DNA of 32,709 bases from Oscillospiraceae bacterium (GCA_029225165.1 JAQXVY010000007.1:1-32709); one strand, 5' to 3'. Shown: positions 13,723-22,586, counted from the first letter of the stretch. The notes: generated by a model not told the origin, from the sequence alone. Numbers and translations are program-made.

Positions 13723-13775
13723 TATTTTGAATATTGCTATATATAGACATATTTATTTTTCGTGGAGGATTTTTG

Positions 13776-14888
13776 ATGAAAAATAACATTGTGAAAAAAA
13801 TTTCGGCACTGCTTATGCTTTTGATAATTTTGCTGGGTACAGGAGTTTTGTCTGTATCGGCAGAGGAGCAAACACAGTACACAATAGATGAACTGAAATT
13901 GTCGCTAAAGCTACCTTCTTCAATGGATGTGGTTACAAGGGATGTTTCCACCAATGACGAGGTGTATAAAAAGCATCAGACAAATATTGAAAGCCTTGTT
14001 GACTACAACATTTATCTCCAAGCCTTTTCACAGGACAACAATCAGGTCTTTACCCTTACAATGAATCAGGACGAAAACAGTAAGGATGTGAAGAATTACA
14101 ATACTCTCAGCGAAGAACAGCTTAATGAAATTAAAGAAAATTATATCAAGGAAGAAAACTGCAAAAGCTGTTCAATGGACAAGTATAACGACATAATTTA
14201 CTTTGACTCCATAATAAACACTCCAAAGGACGACAAAATCATTTATGTAACCCAAGCAGACACCTTAGTAAACGGAATGTATGTTCACTTTACATTGCAG
14301 TCACAGGACGGAGAGATTGACCAAAAGGACAAGGAACTGATGAACTCAATCCTTGACAGCGCCGTATTTGAGCTTGAGGGTGACGGCAAGCTGAACGGTA
14401 CAATTATGACCTTTATTTGGGTTATTGTAATTGTGCTTGTGGTTGTGATTGTTGCACTAATCATATTTATGCTCATTAAAAAGAAAAGACGAGAGAATAT
14501 GCTTAGGGCAATGGACAGTGAGCTGTATGTGGGCGACAGAGAAGAACGCCGTGCCCTGCAGGAAACAAGACGAAACCGCAACACCGCAACAGGTGCAGAC
14601 AGACCTGACGCTTTCTTTGATGGAGTTGACGGACTTGAGTCCTCTGAAAACATTGATAAAATCGAGAGGAAACTCATCAGAGAGGCTCACAGAAACGCCG
14701 AAGAATACTCCACAAAGGAGATTTACGATAACACAGAGGAATACGGCAAGGAGCATACAAATTACCGTGAATTCCTCGGAGAGCAAAAAAGACGAAATTC
14801 CCAAAAATCCGGTAAAAATAAAGACGGAAGAAAGTCATCAAAAAATAATTCATATAATAACAGAGGAAACTCCTCCAGAAAATTTTAA
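13776..14888 (+). CDS. Exported single-pass membrane protein with basic cytoplasmic tail, unknown function
   Basis: This 370-residue protein has a signal peptide (KNNIVKK, hydrophobic 10-27, VSA cleavage near 29), an extracellular domain (30-210), one transmembrane segment at about 212-235 and a charged, Lys/Arg-rich cytoplasmic tail ending in Asn/Ser/Lys-rich low-complexity sequence. I do not recognise the extracellular domain; a stretch such as DKIIYVTQADTLVNGMYVHFTLQ looks like a beta-sheet domain. GGAGG is seven bases before the ATG; the frame could open earlier but without a site. The stop is two bases before the pyrC start, so it is co-transcribed with pyrimidine genes for no obvious reason. 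Confidence 0.75.
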   Translation: MKNNIVKKISALLMLLIILLGTGVLSVSAEEQTQYTIDELKLSLKLPSSMDVVTRDVSTNDEVYKKHQTNIESLVDYNIYLQAFSQDNNQVFTLTMNQDENSKDVKNYNTLSEEQLNEIKENYIKEENCKSCSMDKYNDIIYFDSIINTPKDDKIIYVTQADTLVNGMYVHFTLQSQDGEIDQKDKELMNSILDSAVFELEGDGKLNGTIMTFIWVIVIVLVVVIVALIIFMLIKKKRRENMLRAMDSELYVGDREERRALQETRRNRNTATGADRPDAFFDGVDGLESSENIDKIERKLIREAHRNAEEYSTKEIYDNTEEYGKEHTNYREFLGEQKRRNSQKSGKNKDGRKSSKNNSYNNRGNSSRKF

Positions 14889-14890
14889 GG

Positions 14891-16177
14891 GTGATTAATA
14901 TTAATAATCTAATCATTGAAAATGTCAGAGTAATATCTCCGGCTGAAAACAAAGACGAAATCACAAATATATATATCCATAGCGGAAAAATCGCAGAGCC
15001 TTTCAAAGCAGAGGAAAGGGACACTGTGATTGACGGCAAAGGTCTTGTGGCTATGCCCGGTCTTGTTGATTTGCATGTACACCTCAGGGACCCGGGTCAG
15101 ACAGACAAAGAGGATATTGTTTCAGGCACAAATGCCGCCGCCGCAGGTGGCGTAACAAGCCTGTTGTGTATGCCAAACACAGCCCCAACCATTGATAACG
15201 CAGGTGTTATCAGCTATATTCTTGACAAGGCTAAAAACTGCAAGTCAAGAGTTTATGTTGCGGCATCAATAACAAAGGGTTTAAAGGGTAAGGAAGCAAC
15301 AGACCTTTTATCCCTTAGGAAAGCCGGTGCAATCGGTCTTTCCGACGACGGCAGACCTGTCCTTGACCCAAAGATTATGGCAGAGGCAATGAAGAATGCC
15401 CCTAAGCTTGGTATGACCGTTGTTGCCCATTGTGAGGATTTAGCCCTTGCAGAGGGTGGCAAGATAAACGAGGGAAAGATGTCAAAAAAGCTGGGCATTA
15501 AGGGAATACCAAACGATGCCGAAAATAACGGTACCGAAAGGGAAATTATCCTCGCAGAAAAAACCGATTCTCCTGTTCACATTTGTCATGTCAGCACAAA
15601 AGAATCTGTAGAGCTTATCAGAAAGGCAAAGAAAAGGGGAGTTAAGGTAACTGCCGAAACAGCCCCTCACTACTTCACCCTTACAGAGGACGCTTTGGAA
15701 AGTAAGAATGCAGATTACAGAATGAATCCTCCACTTAGAACAGAGGAGGACAGAAAGGCAATAATAGAGGGTCTTTCGGACGGAACTATCGACTGCATTG
15801 CAACAGACCACGCACCTCACACAGAGGAGGATAAGGCTGACTTTGTAAAGGCACCAAACGGTTCAATTGGTATGGAAACCAGCCTTGCCGTCACACTTAC
15901 ACAGCTTTATCACAATGGTAAGTTTTCTCTTATGGATATTGCAGGGCTTATGAGCACCGCTCCTGCAAACATTCTGAAAATAAATGCAGGAACAATCAAA
16001 ACAGGCGCAAATGCAGACATTGCCCTTGTTGATGTAAACAGGGTTTGGACTGTTGACAGAGAAAAGCTCCACGGAAAAAGCAAAAACACTCCTTTCCACG
16101 GTATGGAGATGAAGGGCAAGGTGGTTATGACTATCCTTGAGGGAAAAATTGTTTTTGATGATACAAAAAGTAATTAA
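14891..16177 (+). CDS. pyrC: Dihydroorotase PyrC (class I)
   Basis: This 428-residue amidohydrolase carries the metal-binding LHVHLRDPG (His62, His64), Asp152/Asp153 in SDDG, His180 in VVAHCED, His233 in ICHVS and the catalytic Asp306 in ATDHAPH. It interconverts N-carbamoyl-aspartate and dihydroorotate. The only usual start is GTG 14891, two bases after the preceding stop, with no upstream Shine-Dalgarno sequence. Translational coupling is the simplest explanation. An AAGGGTGA sequence overlapping the GTG would instead suit an ATT codon at 14900. Confidence 0.95.
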   Translation: MININNLIIENVRVISPAENKDEITNIYIHSGKIAEPFKAEERDTVIDGKGLVAMPGLVDLHVHLRDPGQTDKEDIVSGTNAAAAGGVTSLLCMPNTAPTIDNAGVISYILDKAKNCKSRVYVAASITKGLKGKEATDLLSLRKAGAIGLSDDGRPVLDPKIMAEAMKNAPKLGMTVVAHCEDLALAEGGKINEGKMSKKLGIKGIPNDAENNGTEREIILAEKTDSPVHICHVSTKESVELIRKAKKRGVKVTAETAPHYFTLTEDALESKNADYRMNPPLRTEEDRKAIIEGLSDGTIDCIATDHAPHTEEDKADFVKAPNGSIGMETSLAVTLTQLYHNGKFSLMDIAGLMSTAPANILKINAGTIKTGANADIALVDVNRVWTVDREKLHGKSKNTPFHGMEMKGKVVMTILEGKIVFDDTKSN

Positions 16178-16189
16178 TATGACAAAACT

Positions 16190-16233
16190 CAAGGAAACAG
16201 ACCGAAAAGCCAATTTCGTGGTGTATTTCCTTG
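16190..16233 (+). promoter_or_regulatory. Two-tier hairpin between pyrC and pyrE
   Basis: Outer arms CAAGGAAA (16190-16197) and TTTCCTTG (16226-16233) enclose inner arms CGAAA (16203-16207) and TTTCG (16214-16218). No T-run follows, so it is not a terminator. It sits 12 bp after pyrC and about 30 bp before pyrE. Confidence 0.55.
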
Positions 16234-16262
16234 ATGAAATATAATAAATAAGGAGAAGAAAG

Positions 16263-16928
16263 ATGGGTAAAGAGCTTACTTACAAAGAGGAATTTATCAA
16301 ATTTATGGTAGAGGGAGGAATCCTTCGTTTCGGAGAATTTACACTGAAAAGCGGAAGACTTTCTCCATACTTTATCAATACAGGCAACTACAAAACAGGC
16401 TCACAGATTTCCAAGCTGGGTGAGTTTTATGCCGAATGTATTATGGATAACAAAATCAAGGGTGACGCAATCTTCGGCCCTGCATACAAGGGTATTCCCC
16501 TTGCTATTGCAACAGGAATTATCCTTAACAACAAGTTCGGAGTTGATATGAACTACTGCTTTGACAGAAAAGAGGTCAAGGACCACGGCGAGGGCGGTAT
16601 GATTATCGGCTATCAGTTCGGGGACAACGACACACTTATTTTTGTTGATGATGTTATCACCTCAGGCAAGGCACTCAGGGAGTCTATGGAAAAGATAAAG
16701 GGTATGTGCTCTGCAAAGGTTACCGATATGGTTATTTCCGTTGACAGAATGGAAATAGGCAAGGGCGGTGAGAAGTCTGCCGTTCAGGAGGTTGAGGATG
16801 AATTTGGCATTAAGGTTCATTCCGTTGTAACAATGGACGACATTATTTCAGCCATTGAAACCGGAGTTGTTGAGGGCAAGGAACACCTTGACGCTATGAA
16901 GAAATACAGAGAAACATACGGAGTATAA
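16263..16928 (+). CDS. pyrE: Orotate phosphoribosyltransferase PyrE
   Basis: This 221-residue protein has the PRPP-binding motif TLIFVDDVITSGKALRE at about 124-140 (Asp129, Asp130) and the family's N-terminal FTLKSGRLSPYFIN and FGPAYKGIPL segments. It forms OMP from orotate and PRPP. AAGGAG precedes the ATG. It is the second pyrimidine gene in the cluster, 85 bp after pyrC; the gap holds a hairpin that could affect relative expression. Confidence 0.95.
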   Translation: MGKELTYKEEFIKFMVEGGILRFGEFTLKSGRLSPYFINTGNYKTGSQISKLGEFYAECIMDNKIKGDAIFGPAYKGIPLAIATGIILNNKFGVDMNYCFDRKEVKDHGEGGMIIGYQFGDNDTLIFVDDVITSGKALRESMEKIKGMCSAKVTDMVISVDRMEIGKGGEKSAVQEVEDEFGIKVHSVVTMDDIISAIETGVVEGKEHLDAMKKYRETYGV

Positions 16929-16941
16929 TAGGAGAATAGAA

Positions 16942-17880
16942 ATGTCATTTGATAGATTGATTGAAAAAATTTTAGAAATGCAAAACCCCACAGTTGCAGG
17001 TCTTGACCCAAAGCTTGCATACATTCCCGAAAAAATCAAGGAGGAGTCCTTCAAAAAATTCGGCAAAACCCTTGAGGGTGCGGCTGATGCAATCTTGACC
17101 TTTAACAAAGGACTTATTGATGAGCTTTGTGATGTTGTTCCTGCAATCAAGCCACAGTGTGCATACTACGAAATGTACGGCTGGTATGGTGTGAGAGCCT
17201 TGGACGAAACAATAAAGTATGCAAAGTCAAAGGGTATGTTTGTTATTACAGACGGTAAGAGAAACGACATCGGCACAACAATGGAGGCATATGCCGTTGC
17301 TCACCTTGGGGAAACTGATGTTGACGGAGTTAAGGAGGAGGCTTTCGGTGCAGACGCCCTAACTGTAAACGGCTACTTAGGCACAGACGGAATCAGTCCT
17401 CTCCTTGACATATGCAAGGATAAGGACAAGGGCATATTTGTTCTTGTAAAAACCTCAAACCCATCATCAGGAGAACTACAAAATCTTGAATTCAGAAGTG
17501 ACGAAACAGTTTACCTTCATATGGGTAAAATGTGTGAGCACTGGGGCGAAACAACTGTTGGAAAATACGGTTACACCGGTGTTGGGGCTGTTGTTGGCGC
17601 TACATATCCCGAAATGCTTACAGAGCTTAGAGTTGAACTGCCAAAGACATTCTTCCTTGTTCCCGGCTACGGTGCACAGGGTGGCGGTGCAAAGGACTGT
17701 GAGGGTGCTTTTGACGAAAAGGGAATCGGCGCCATTGTAAACTCCTCACGAGGTATAATGTGCGCATGGCAAAAAGAAGATGGTCTTGACCCTATGGATT
17801 ACGCAAAAGCTGCAAGGAGAGAGGCAATCCGTATGAGAGATGACCTAAAATCTGTAATAGGCGAAATGAAACTCGGTTAA
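16942..17880 (+). CDS. pyrF: Orotidine 5'-phosphate decarboxylase PyrF (type 2)
   Basis: This 312-residue enzyme is of the longer type 2 form. Asp22 in AGLDPK and the catalytic DGKRND (Asp104, Lys106, Asp109) are present, and the phosphate-binding end reads NSSRGIM. It converts OMP to UMP. It starts 13 bp after pyrE with AGGAG in front. The cluster contains pyrC, pyrE and pyrF only; carbamoyl-phosphate synthase, pyrB and pyrD must lie elsewhere. Confidence 0.95.
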   Translation: MSFDRLIEKILEMQNPTVAGLDPKLAYIPEKIKEESFKKFGKTLEGAADAILTFNKGLIDELCDVVPAIKPQCAYYEMYGWYGVRALDETIKYAKSKGMFVITDGKRNDIGTTMEAYAVAHLGETDVDGVKEEAFGADALTVNGYLGTDGISPLLDICKDKDKGIFVLVKTSNPSSGELQNLEFRSDETVYLHMGKMCEHWGETTVGKYGYTGVGAVVGATYPEMLTELRVELPKTFFLVPGYGAQGGGAKDCEGAFDEKGIGAIVNSSRGIMCAWQKEDGLDPMDYAKAARREAIRMRDDLKSVIGEMKLG

Positions 17881-17885
17881 TATAG

Positions 17886-17914
17886 TTGACTTTAACCAAT
17901 TAAAGGAATATAAT
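17886..17914 (+). promoter_or_regulatory. Strong promoter of serC-serA
   Basis: TTGACT at 17886-17891 and TATAAT at 17909-17914, 17-bp spacer, beginning six bases after the pyrF stop. An imperfect palindrome TTAACCTTAGGGTTAA lies at 17928-17943, at the expected start of the transcript; TTTAACC also occurs right after the -35 box. Together these may form a repressor or activator site. Confidence 0.75.
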
Positions 17915-17972
17915 TTAGTATGACCTTTTAACCTTAGGGTTAATATAGATAAATGATAAGGAGATAATAGAA

Positions 17973-19058
17973 ATGTCAAGGGTATATAACTTTTCGGCAG
18001 GTCCATCAATGCTGCCTGAATCAGTATTAAAAAAAGCGGCAGCAGAAATGCTGGATTATCAGGGCAGTGGACAGTCCGTAATGGAAATGTCACACAGAAG
18101 TAAGGAGTTCGGTGGAATTATCGAGGAATGTGAAGCTCTTATGAGAGAAGTAATGAACATTCCCGACAACTACAAGGTACTGTTCTTACAGGGCGGTTGT
18201 TCCTCACAGTTTGCAATGGTTCCAATGAACCTTATGACAAAGAACGGAAAGGCTGACTATGTTGTTACTGGTCAGTGGGCTAAAAAGGCGGCTAAAGAGG
18301 CTGCAAGATACGGAGAGGTTAACATTGTTGCATCATCAGAGGACAAAACCTTCTCCTACATTCCAAAGCTTGATAAGTCCACATTCTCAAAGGATGCCGA
18401 CTACTTCTACATTTGTATGAACAACACAATCTACGGTACAGTTTATCACGAACTGCCCGACACAGGCGATATTCCACTTGTTGCAGATATTTCTTCCTGC
18501 ATTATGAGTGAGCCTATTGATGTAAGCAAGTTTGGTTGCCTTGTTGCAGGTGCACAGAAGAACCTTGCCCCAGCCGGTCTTACAATTGTAATTATCCGTG
18601 AGGATTTGGTTGGCAACGCAATGGACATCACACCTACAATGTTCAACTATCAGACCCATGTTGACGCAGGTTCAATGTTCAACACACCACCTTGCTACAC
18701 AATTTATGTGGCTAAGCTTGTTCTTGAATGGATTAAGAACGAGGTTGGCGGTCTTGAAAAGATGAAGGAGCTTAACGAGAAAAAGGCAGAACTTCTATAC
18801 GGTTTCCTTGACAGCTCAAATCTGTTTAAGGGTACTGTTGTAAAAGAGGACAGAAGCCTTATGAATGTGCCTTTCGTTACAGGCGACAAGGATCTTGACG
18901 CAAAGTTTGTTGCCGAGGCTAAGGAAGCAGGCTTTGTAAACATCAAGGGTCACCGTTCAGTTGGCGGTATGAGAGCCTCAATCTACAATGCAATGCCATA
19001 TGAGGGCGTTGAAAAGCTGGTTGAATTTATGAAAAAGTTTGAAGAGGAAAACGCATAA
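17973..19058 (+). CDS. serC: Phosphoserine aminotransferase SerC
   Basis: This 361-residue class V aminotransferase begins with YNFSAGPSMLP and has the PLP-binding Lys196 in GAQKNLAPAG and the conserved MSHRSKEF and FLQGGCSSQF segments. It transfers an amino group from glutamate to 3-phosphohydroxypyruvate in serine synthesis. AAGGAG precedes the ATG. It is followed by serA after 50 bp, so the two consecutive steps are co-expressed. Confidence 0.96.
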   Translation: MSRVYNFSAGPSMLPESVLKKAAAEMLDYQGSGQSVMEMSHRSKEFGGIIEECEALMREVMNIPDNYKVLFLQGGCSSQFAMVPMNLMTKNGKADYVVTGQWAKKAAKEAARYGEVNIVASSEDKTFSYIPKLDKSTFSKDADYFYICMNNTIYGTVYHELPDTGDIPLVADISSCIMSEPIDVSKFGCLVAGAQKNLAPAGLTIVIIREDLVGNAMDITPTMFNYQTHVDAGSMFNTPPCYTIYVAKLVLEWIKNEVGGLEKMKELNEKKAELLYGFLDSSNLFKGTVVKEDRSLMNVPFVTGDKDLDAKFVAEAKEAGFVNIKGHRSVGGMRASIYNAMPYEGVEKLVEFMKKFEEENA

Positions 19059-19108
19059 TTTCATAGGCTATATTGGTATAAAACATATTTGTTAGGAGAT
19101 TTACTGAA

Positions 19109-20227
19109 ATGTTTAATGTACTTACTTTAAATAAGATTGCCAAGTGTGGTACAGACAGACTGGGCGATAACTACAATGTATCTGACCAGTGTGACGCACC
19201 TGAGGCTGTTCTTGTTCGTTCAGCATCAATGCACGAAATGGAAATGCCCGAAAGCCTCCTTGCTATTGCAAGAGCAGGTGCAGGTGTTAACAACATTCCT
19301 ATTAAGGATTGTGCAGAAAAGGGTATTGTTGTTTTCAATTCCCCGGGTGCAAACGCAAATGCTGTTAAGGAGCTTGTTATTGCAGGTCTTTTGATGTCAT
19401 CAAGAAAGATAGTAAGCGGTATTGAGTGGGCAAAAACCCTAAAGGGCAACGGTGACCAGGTTGGCAAAATGGTAGAAAAGGGCAAATCAAACTTTGCAGG
19501 CCCTGAAATCACAGGCAAAACACTTGGTGTTATCGGTCTTGGTGCTATCGGCATCAAGGTTGCCAATGCGGCTGTTGCACTTGGTATGAGTGTTGTTGGC
19601 TGTGACCCTTACCTCAGTGACGCTAACAAGGCAAAGCTTAACGACTGCACTATTGTTGAAACTAACGATGATGTATACAAGGTTGCCGATTATATCACTG
19701 TTCATGTTCCCCTTAACGACGGAACTCGTGGTATGATTAACAGCGAAACCATTGGCAAGATGAAGGACGGCGTAAGGATTCTCAATTACAGCCGTGACGG
19801 TCTTGTTAATTCTGCCGACATTCTTTCTGCCCTTAACAGCGGAAAAATGAGCGCATATGTAACAGACTTTGCAACAGACGACATCCTCGGTGAAGATGGT
19901 GTTATCGCAATGCCTCACCTTGGTGCATCTACACCTGAAAGTGAAGATAACTGTGCTATTATGGCTGCGGACGAGGTTAAGGATTACCTTGAAAACGGCA
20001 ACATTGTAAATTCAGTTAACCTGCCTTGCGTTTCCAAGGATAAGACAGGCGGTACAAGAGTTTGCGTAATTGCAAAGGCAGATGTTAATGTTGAGGATGT
20101 TAAAAAGGCAACAGGCTCCGATGACTGTGCAGTTGGCACAAGGGGCGACTTCTGCTATATGATTATCGACAACGCAACATCATCACAGGTTGATGTTGAG
20201 GGTGTAATCAGAGTAAGAACTGTATAA
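19109..20227 (+). CDS. serA: D-3-phosphoglycerate dehydrogenase SerA, short form
   Basis: This 372-residue protein has the NAD-binding GLGAIG (143-148) and catalytic-type Arg229 (NYSRDG) and His270 (MPHLGAST). The segment that normally carries the catalytic Glu in FExEP is shortened to TDDILGEDGVI; Glu262 is the likely equivalent. The last ~65 residues (TRVCVIAKADVNVEDVKKA...) look like a small ACT-like regulatory domain. It makes 3-phosphohydroxypyruvate, the substrate of SerC encoded just upstream. Confidence 0.92.
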   Translation: MFNVLTLNKIAKCGTDRLGDNYNVSDQCDAPEAVLVRSASMHEMEMPESLLAIARAGAGVNNIPIKDCAEKGIVVFNSPGANANAVKELVIAGLLMSSRKIVSGIEWAKTLKGNGDQVGKMVEKGKSNFAGPEITGKTLGVIGLGAIGIKVANAAVALGMSVVGCDPYLSDANKAKLNDCTIVETNDDVYKVADYITVHVPLNDGTRGMINSETIGKMKDGVRILNYSRDGLVNSADILSALNSGKMSAYVTDFATDDILGEDGVIAMPHLGASTPESEDNCAIMAADEVKDYLENGNIVNSVNLPCVSKDKTGGTRVCVIAKADVNVEDVKKATGSDDCAVGTRGDFCYMIIDNATSSQVDVEGVIRVRTV

Positions 20228-20241
20228 GAACTATATAATTT

Positions 20242-20282
20242 CCGTTTTTCCCGGCGAAAATTCATAAATGGGAATCGGTTTT
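20242..20282 (+). terminator. Possible terminator of serC-serA
   Basis: CCG...TTCCC can pair with GGGAA...CGG around an 18-base loop, followed by TTTTAT. The stem is interrupted and the loop large, so this is tentative. Confidence 0.35.
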
Positions 20283-20320
20283 ATAAAAAATCAAAAATTT
20301 TCATAACAAAGGAGGATTTT

Positions 20321-21694
20321 ATGAAAAAACTAATTTCTTTGGCAATGGCTGTTGTAATGCTTACTGCTATTGCAACAGTAGCTATCACATCAGCAAGTGC
20401 CGAAACAACAGCTACCGTTAACGGTAAAACAGCAAATGTGGGTGACAAGGTTACAGTTACCTACTATGTAAGCTCAGACGCAAAGTGGGAAGACTTCCAG
20501 GGTTATGTAACATATGACTACAACGGTCTTCAGCTTGAGTCAGCAGATATGCCAAGCACACCACAGGGTCTTATGTACAACACAAACTACAAGGGTTTTG
20601 TGTACTACTGCGGTTCATCATTCCAAGATCCATATGACCTTACAACAGAAAAGGTATTCTACACAATAGAATTCACAGTTTTGAAGGCAGGTAACTACGA
20701 GGTTCAGAACACTTGGGAAATCATTGACGACACAAATTCTGTTTTGATTGTTGGCGACGGTACTTATGACGAAAACAGAATTTCCGGTCGTTTTGACACA
20801 GTTGTTACACCAAAGCCAACTACAACAACAACTACAACAACAAAGCCGACAACAAAACCAACAACAAAGCCAACAACTACTGCATCAACACCGGCACCAT
20901 CTACAACATGGGATAGTATATTGGTTGAAGATATCACTATGAACAAGACAGCAACTGTATATACAGGCAGAACTACTACACTAAAGGCAACTATTTCTCC
21001 TGATAATGCAACCAACAAGGCTATAGAGTGGTCATCATCAAACAACGGTGTTGCAACAGTTACACAGTCAGGTGTTGTAAAGGGTGTTCGTGCAGGTGTT
21101 GCCACTATCACAGCAAAAGCACTTGGCGGTTCTGCGGTTGCTACCTGTAAGGTAACAGTAAGACAGTCTGTTCAGTCAATCACAATGGCTAAGAAGGCTA
21201 CTGTATTAACAGGCAAAAAGGTTACACTTAAGGTTAAGGTTTCCCCAACAAATGCTTACAACAAGTCAATGTACTGGAAGTCATCCAACACAAAGATTGC
21301 AAAGGTTACACAGACAGGTGTTGTAACAGGCGTTAAGAAGGGTACTGCTACTGTTTCCGCAACAACAAAGGACGGAAGTAAAAAGACAGTTAAGTGCACA
21401 GTAACTGTAAATCAGGCTGTAACAAAGATTACACTGAACAGTACATCTGTTAAGCTTGCAAAGAAGGGTAGCACAGCAAATGTTACTGCTACTGTAGCTC
21501 CAAAGACAGCTTACAACAAGAACCTTGCTGTTAAGTCATCAAGCACAAAGGTTGTTAAGGTTAACAAGTCAACTGTAGCATCAGGCAAGGCTGTTAAGCT
21601 GACAGCTGTTAAGAAGGGCTCAGCAAAGGTTACATTCACAGCAAAGGACGGCTCCAAGAAGAGCGCTGTATGTAAGGTAACTGTAAAGAAGTAA
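20321..21694 (+). CDS. Secreted protein: cohesin-like domain, Thr/Pro linker, three Big_2 domains
   Basis: This 457-residue protein has a signal peptide (1-27), a domain at about 30-162 with the cohesin-like scheme ANVGDKVTVTYYV, FQGYVTYDYNGLQLES, EFTVLKAGNYEV, a linker of Thr/Lys/Pro (164-196), then three bacterial Ig-like group 2 domains (about 200-285, 286-369, 370-457). Each Big_2 copy shows the WSSSNxxVATVTxSGVVKGV or equivalent pattern; the third is the most divergent. No anchor is visible. Inference: an extracellular scaffold- or adhesin-like protein. Whether the first domain binds a dockerin cannot be told. AAAGGAGG precedes the ATG. Confidence 0.8.
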   Translation: MKKLISLAMAVVMLTAIATVAITSASAETTATVNGKTANVGDKVTVTYYVSSDAKWEDFQGYVTYDYNGLQLESADMPSTPQGLMYNTNYKGFVYYCGSSFQDPYDLTTEKVFYTIEFTVLKAGNYEVQNTWEIIDDTNSVLIVGDGTYDENRISGRFDTVVTPKPTTTTTTTTKPTTKPTTKPTTTASTPAPSTTWDSILVEDITMNKTATVYTGRTTTLKATISPDNATNKAIEWSSSNNGVATVTQSGVVKGVRAGVATITAKALGGSAVATCKVTVRQSVQSITMAKKATVLTGKKVTLKVKVSPTNAYNKSMYWKSSNTKIAKVTQTGVVTGVKKGTATVSATTKDGSKKTVKCTVTVNQAVTKITLNSTSVKLAKKGSTANVTATVAPKTAYNKNLAVKSSSTKVVKVNKSTVASGKAVKLTAVKKGSAKVTFTAKDGSKKSAVCKVTVKK

Positions 21695-21717
21695 TTATTA
21701 ATTTAATTTAAAAATTC

Positions 21718-21748
21718 GGACTGCTCATTTTGAGCAGTCCATTTTTTT
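21718..21748 (+). terminator. Terminator of the Big_2 protein gene
   Basis: GGACTGCTCA pairs perfectly with TGAGCAGTCC around loop TTT, followed by ATTTTTTT. Confidence 0.92.
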
Positions 21749-21770
21749 AAGAAAAAATTTTAAAAACATA

Positions 21771-21815
21771 TTGACAAATATCTATATATAGTTATAATTA
21801 CATATAGATATTTGT
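21771..21815 (+). promoter_or_regulatory. ars operon promoter overlapped by an inverted-repeat operator
   Basis: TTGACA (21771-21776), 16-bp spacer, TATAAT (21793-21798). Perfect 14-bp arms ACAAATATCTATAT (21774-21787) and ATATAGATATTTGT (21802-21815) enclose the -10 box and cover part of the -35 box. This is the layout expected for autorepression by the ArsR-type protein encoded next. Confidence 0.85.
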
Positions 21816-21833
21816 GAATGTGAGGTGACAGTC

Positions 21834-22109
21834 TTGAATATTGACGAAAAGAGAACGGCAACAGTTTTTAAGGCTTTTTGTGACGAAAACAGAATTAGAA
21901 TTTTGGATATGCTCAGCACAGGTGAAAAATGTGCCTGTAGGCTACTTGAAGAAATTGATGTGACTCAGCCCACCTTATCCCACCATATGAAAATCCTCTG
22001 TGACTCGGGAATTGTAGTAGGTCGAAAGGAAGGCAAGTGGACTCACTACTCAATTTCCCAAAAGGGAATTGATGAGGCACAGAAATATCTTGATATTTTG
22101 AAAAATTAG
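21834..22109 (+). CDS. ArsR-family metalloregulatory repressor
   Basis: This 91-residue winged-helix protein has the ArsR core (FKAFCDENRIRILDML) and the recognition helix VTQPTLSHHMKIL. Its helix alpha-3 equivalent reads GEKCACRLLE with Cys33 and Cys35, close to the As(III) site ELCVCDL of E. coli ArsR; the third Cys is missing. GTG 21825 would open the frame, but GAGGTGA (21822-21828) lies five bases before TTG 21834, which I prefer. It heads a four-gene operon and should repress it by binding the inverted repeat at 21774-21815; arsenite or a similar soft metal would relieve it. Confidence 0.88.
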   Translation: MNIDEKRTATVFKAFCDENRIRILDMLSTGEKCACRLLEEIDVTQPTLSHHMKILCDSGIVVGRKEGKWTHYSISQKGIDEAQKYLDILKN

Positions 22110-22125
22110 TATAAGGAGATGTTTA

Positions 22126-22566
22126 ATGATGAACAAGGTAGATAGGGCATTACAGCTTTTTAGCAACAACTATAATTGCTCCCAGGCAGTTTTTACTGCT
22201 TTTGCAACAGAAGATGGAATTAGCGAAGAACTGGCATTAAAGCTGGCAACTGCCTTTGGCGGTGGTGCAAGAAACGGCGAAATTTGTGGAGCAGTTTCAG
22301 GTGCACTTATGGTTTTGGGCTTGAAATTTGGACACATTCATTCAGAAGATGAGGAAGAAAAGCAAAGGGTGTATTCCCTTACAATGGAATTTACAACACG
22401 CTTTAAGGAGAAAAACAACTCCATAGTTTGTCGTGATTTACTTGGCTATGATTTATCCAAGGAGGACGAATTTGAAATAATTGCATCAAAGGGATTGTGC
22501 AAAACAGTTTGCCCGTTGATGGTCAAGGATGCTGTTGAAATCCTTGAACAGATGCTTAATGAATGA
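22126..22566 (+). CDS. C_GCAxxG_C_C family redox protein
   Basis: This 146-residue protein has the spaced cysteines of the C_GCAxxG_C_C family (TIGR01909/PF09719): Cys18 in NNYNCSQAV, Cys54 in GEICGAVSG, Cys102, and Cys125/Cys129 near the C-terminus. Members are small predicted redox or metal-binding proteins often found beside permeases and metal regulators. It lies 16 bp after the ArsR gene with AAGGAG before the start, which could be ATG 22126 or 22129. Inference: it handles thiol-bound metalloid or provides reducing power. No reaction is established. Confidence 0.85.
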   Translation: MMNKVDRALQLFSNNYNCSQAVFTAFATEDGISEELALKLATAFGGGARNGEICGAVSGALMVLGLKFGHIHSEDEEEKQRVYSLTMEFTTRFKEKNNSIVCRDLLGYDLSKEDEFEIIASKGLCKTVCPLMVKDAVEILEQMLNE

Positions 22567-22586
22567 CTATATGAAAGGGTGAATTT

